Assembly: GCA_965229115.1 (NCBI GenBank)
Contig: CBDDIR010000003.1
Coordinates: 1,612,001 to 1,676,000 of the forward strand
Origin: UBA7672 sp965229115
GTDB lineage: Bacteria > Pseudomonadota > Alphaproteobacteria > Caulobacterales > Hyphomonadaceae
DNA: 64,000 nt
Direction of reading: 5' to 3'
The notes below the pieces were generated by a model. It was given only the letters and a program-made list of their open reading frames with translations, was not told the DNA's origin and ran no database searches. Positions within the stretch are counted from its first letter, which is position 1. Each line of letters starts with the position of its first letter. This document shows positions 63,527 through 64,000 of the stretch, piece after piece. A program made the position numbers and the translations under genes.

Positions 63527-64000
63527 ATGCAACCCAAGAATTCGACTTTTGCTGAACGGCAAGCGCTCGCCGCGGCCGCGAAGAAAGCCCTTCTCGAAAA
63601 ATTCAAACCCAAGCCGATGGTGCAAGCCGAAGTCGTGATCGATCACGACGCAGAGCGCCGCGCCAAGGTTGAGGCCATCCGCGCCCAGCGCGAGGCCGAA
63701 AAGGCAGAGCGTAACCGCATCCGCGAGGAAGCCGCCGCCGCCGCCGAAGCCGCCCGTCTCGAAGCCCTCGAAGCCGCCGAACAGGCGCGTATCGATGCCG
63801 AGCTGTCGGTCGACGCTCAGAAGCGCGCCGAACGCAAAGCCCGCAAGAAAGAGATCAAGGAAGCCGCCAAGGCCAAAAAAGAGACGCGCATGGTCGCCAA
63901 GCCCGGCGGTCCGCGCGAAGAGCGCCCGGTCGATCCGTTCGAGGAACACCGCCGCTATATCGCCAGCCTGGAACGTGGCCGCGAACGCCGCCGCGCCTAA
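63527..64000 (+). CDS. DUF6481-family coiled-coil protein
   Basis: 157-aa highly charged helical protein, complete (stop at 63998-64000). Starts MQPKNSTFAERQALAAAAKK, followed by a long Ala/Glu/Arg-rich coiled coil (about residues 45-130; ERRAKVEAIRAQREAEKAER, RKARKKEIKEAAKAKKETRM) and a basic C-terminus (RRYIASLERGRERRRA). Matches the small alphaproteobacterial DUF6481 family, usually encoded alone; function unknown. Its composition could also arise from the GC-rich bias, but codon use and the family pattern support a real gene. Confidence 0.75.
   Translation: MQPKNSTFAERQALAAAAKKALLEKFKPKPMVQAEVVIDHDAERRAKVEAIRAQREAEKAERNRIREEAAAAAEAARLEALEAAEQARIDAELSVDAQKRAERKARKKEIKEAAKAKKETRMVAKPGGPREERPVDPFEEHRRYIASLERGRERRRA

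Noticed and set aside
1..64000. CRISPR arrays, rRNA or tRNA genes
   Set aside because: No regularly spaced repeat series, rRNA-like stretch or cloverleaf with CCA-type end was noticed; this was by eye and not a covariance search.

Overview
The window is GC-rich, densely coded DNA from an alphaproteobacterium. Four large TonB-dependent receptors (two of the Caulobacter/Xanthomonas type), a direct-repeat LexA box of the alphaproteobacterial form GAAC-N7-GAAC, FNR/FixK-like boxes and a DUF6481-type protein point towards Caulobacterales, Hyphomonadales or sphingomonads. The genus cannot be fixed from sequence alone. No rRNA, tRNA or CRISPR array was seen.

Region 1 (1-14.1 kb) is a stress/low-oxygen-type module. 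It holds a MacB-like efflux operon (HlyD adaptor cut by the window edge, FtsX-type permease, ATPase), three universal stress proteins, a diacylglycerol-kinase-like lipid kinase and two P-type cation ATPases. Four FNR/FixK-like palindromes (TTGA-N6-TCAA or one mismatch) lie in the gaps around these genes, so I infer shared control by a CRP/FNR regulator.

Region 2 (14.1-21.4 kb) is a mobilisable-island remnant: SSB, ArdC antirestriction protein, a 53-aa protein, a DUF3363-type relaxase and two small HTH regulators, one AlpA-like. An identical 18-bp repeat that reads like the 3' end of guaA (...W-E-stop) occurs at 6858 and 21366, and a diverged third copy at 47065. Just inside the first copy lie the first ten codons of a tyrosine integrase. 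I read this as eroded, tandem islands at a guaA-type attachment site.

Region 3 (21.5-36.8 kb) is a surface nutrient-uptake block: a TonB receptor followed by a PhoD phosphodiesterase/phosphatase, then FecI-type sigma factor, FecR, a second receptor with an STN signalling domain, and DUF1800 and DUF1501 proteins. Two lipoproteins and a truncated-gene junction follow.

Region 4 (37.0-43.5 kb) holds the most interesting system: a tight, coupled five-gene operon matching the uncharacterised Salmonella STM4015-STM4011 set (leucine-rich-repeat-like protein, ATP-grasp, alkaline-phosphatase-superfamily hydrolase, two radical SAM enzymes). Against its 3' end lies a convergent pair encoding a second leucine-rich-repeat protein (DUF6745-like) and a small partner.

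Region 5 (43.7-64 kb) carries a MarR regulator divergent from an M13 metallopeptidase lipoprotein, two more TonB receptors, a penicillin/AHL-acylase-type Ntn hydrolase, an NHL-repeat lipoprotein, a cysteine-synthase-like PLP enzyme, an ArsC/Spx-family protein, a LexA-boxed DNA-repair operon (radical SAM plus UdgX fusion) and a DUF6481 coiled-coil protein.
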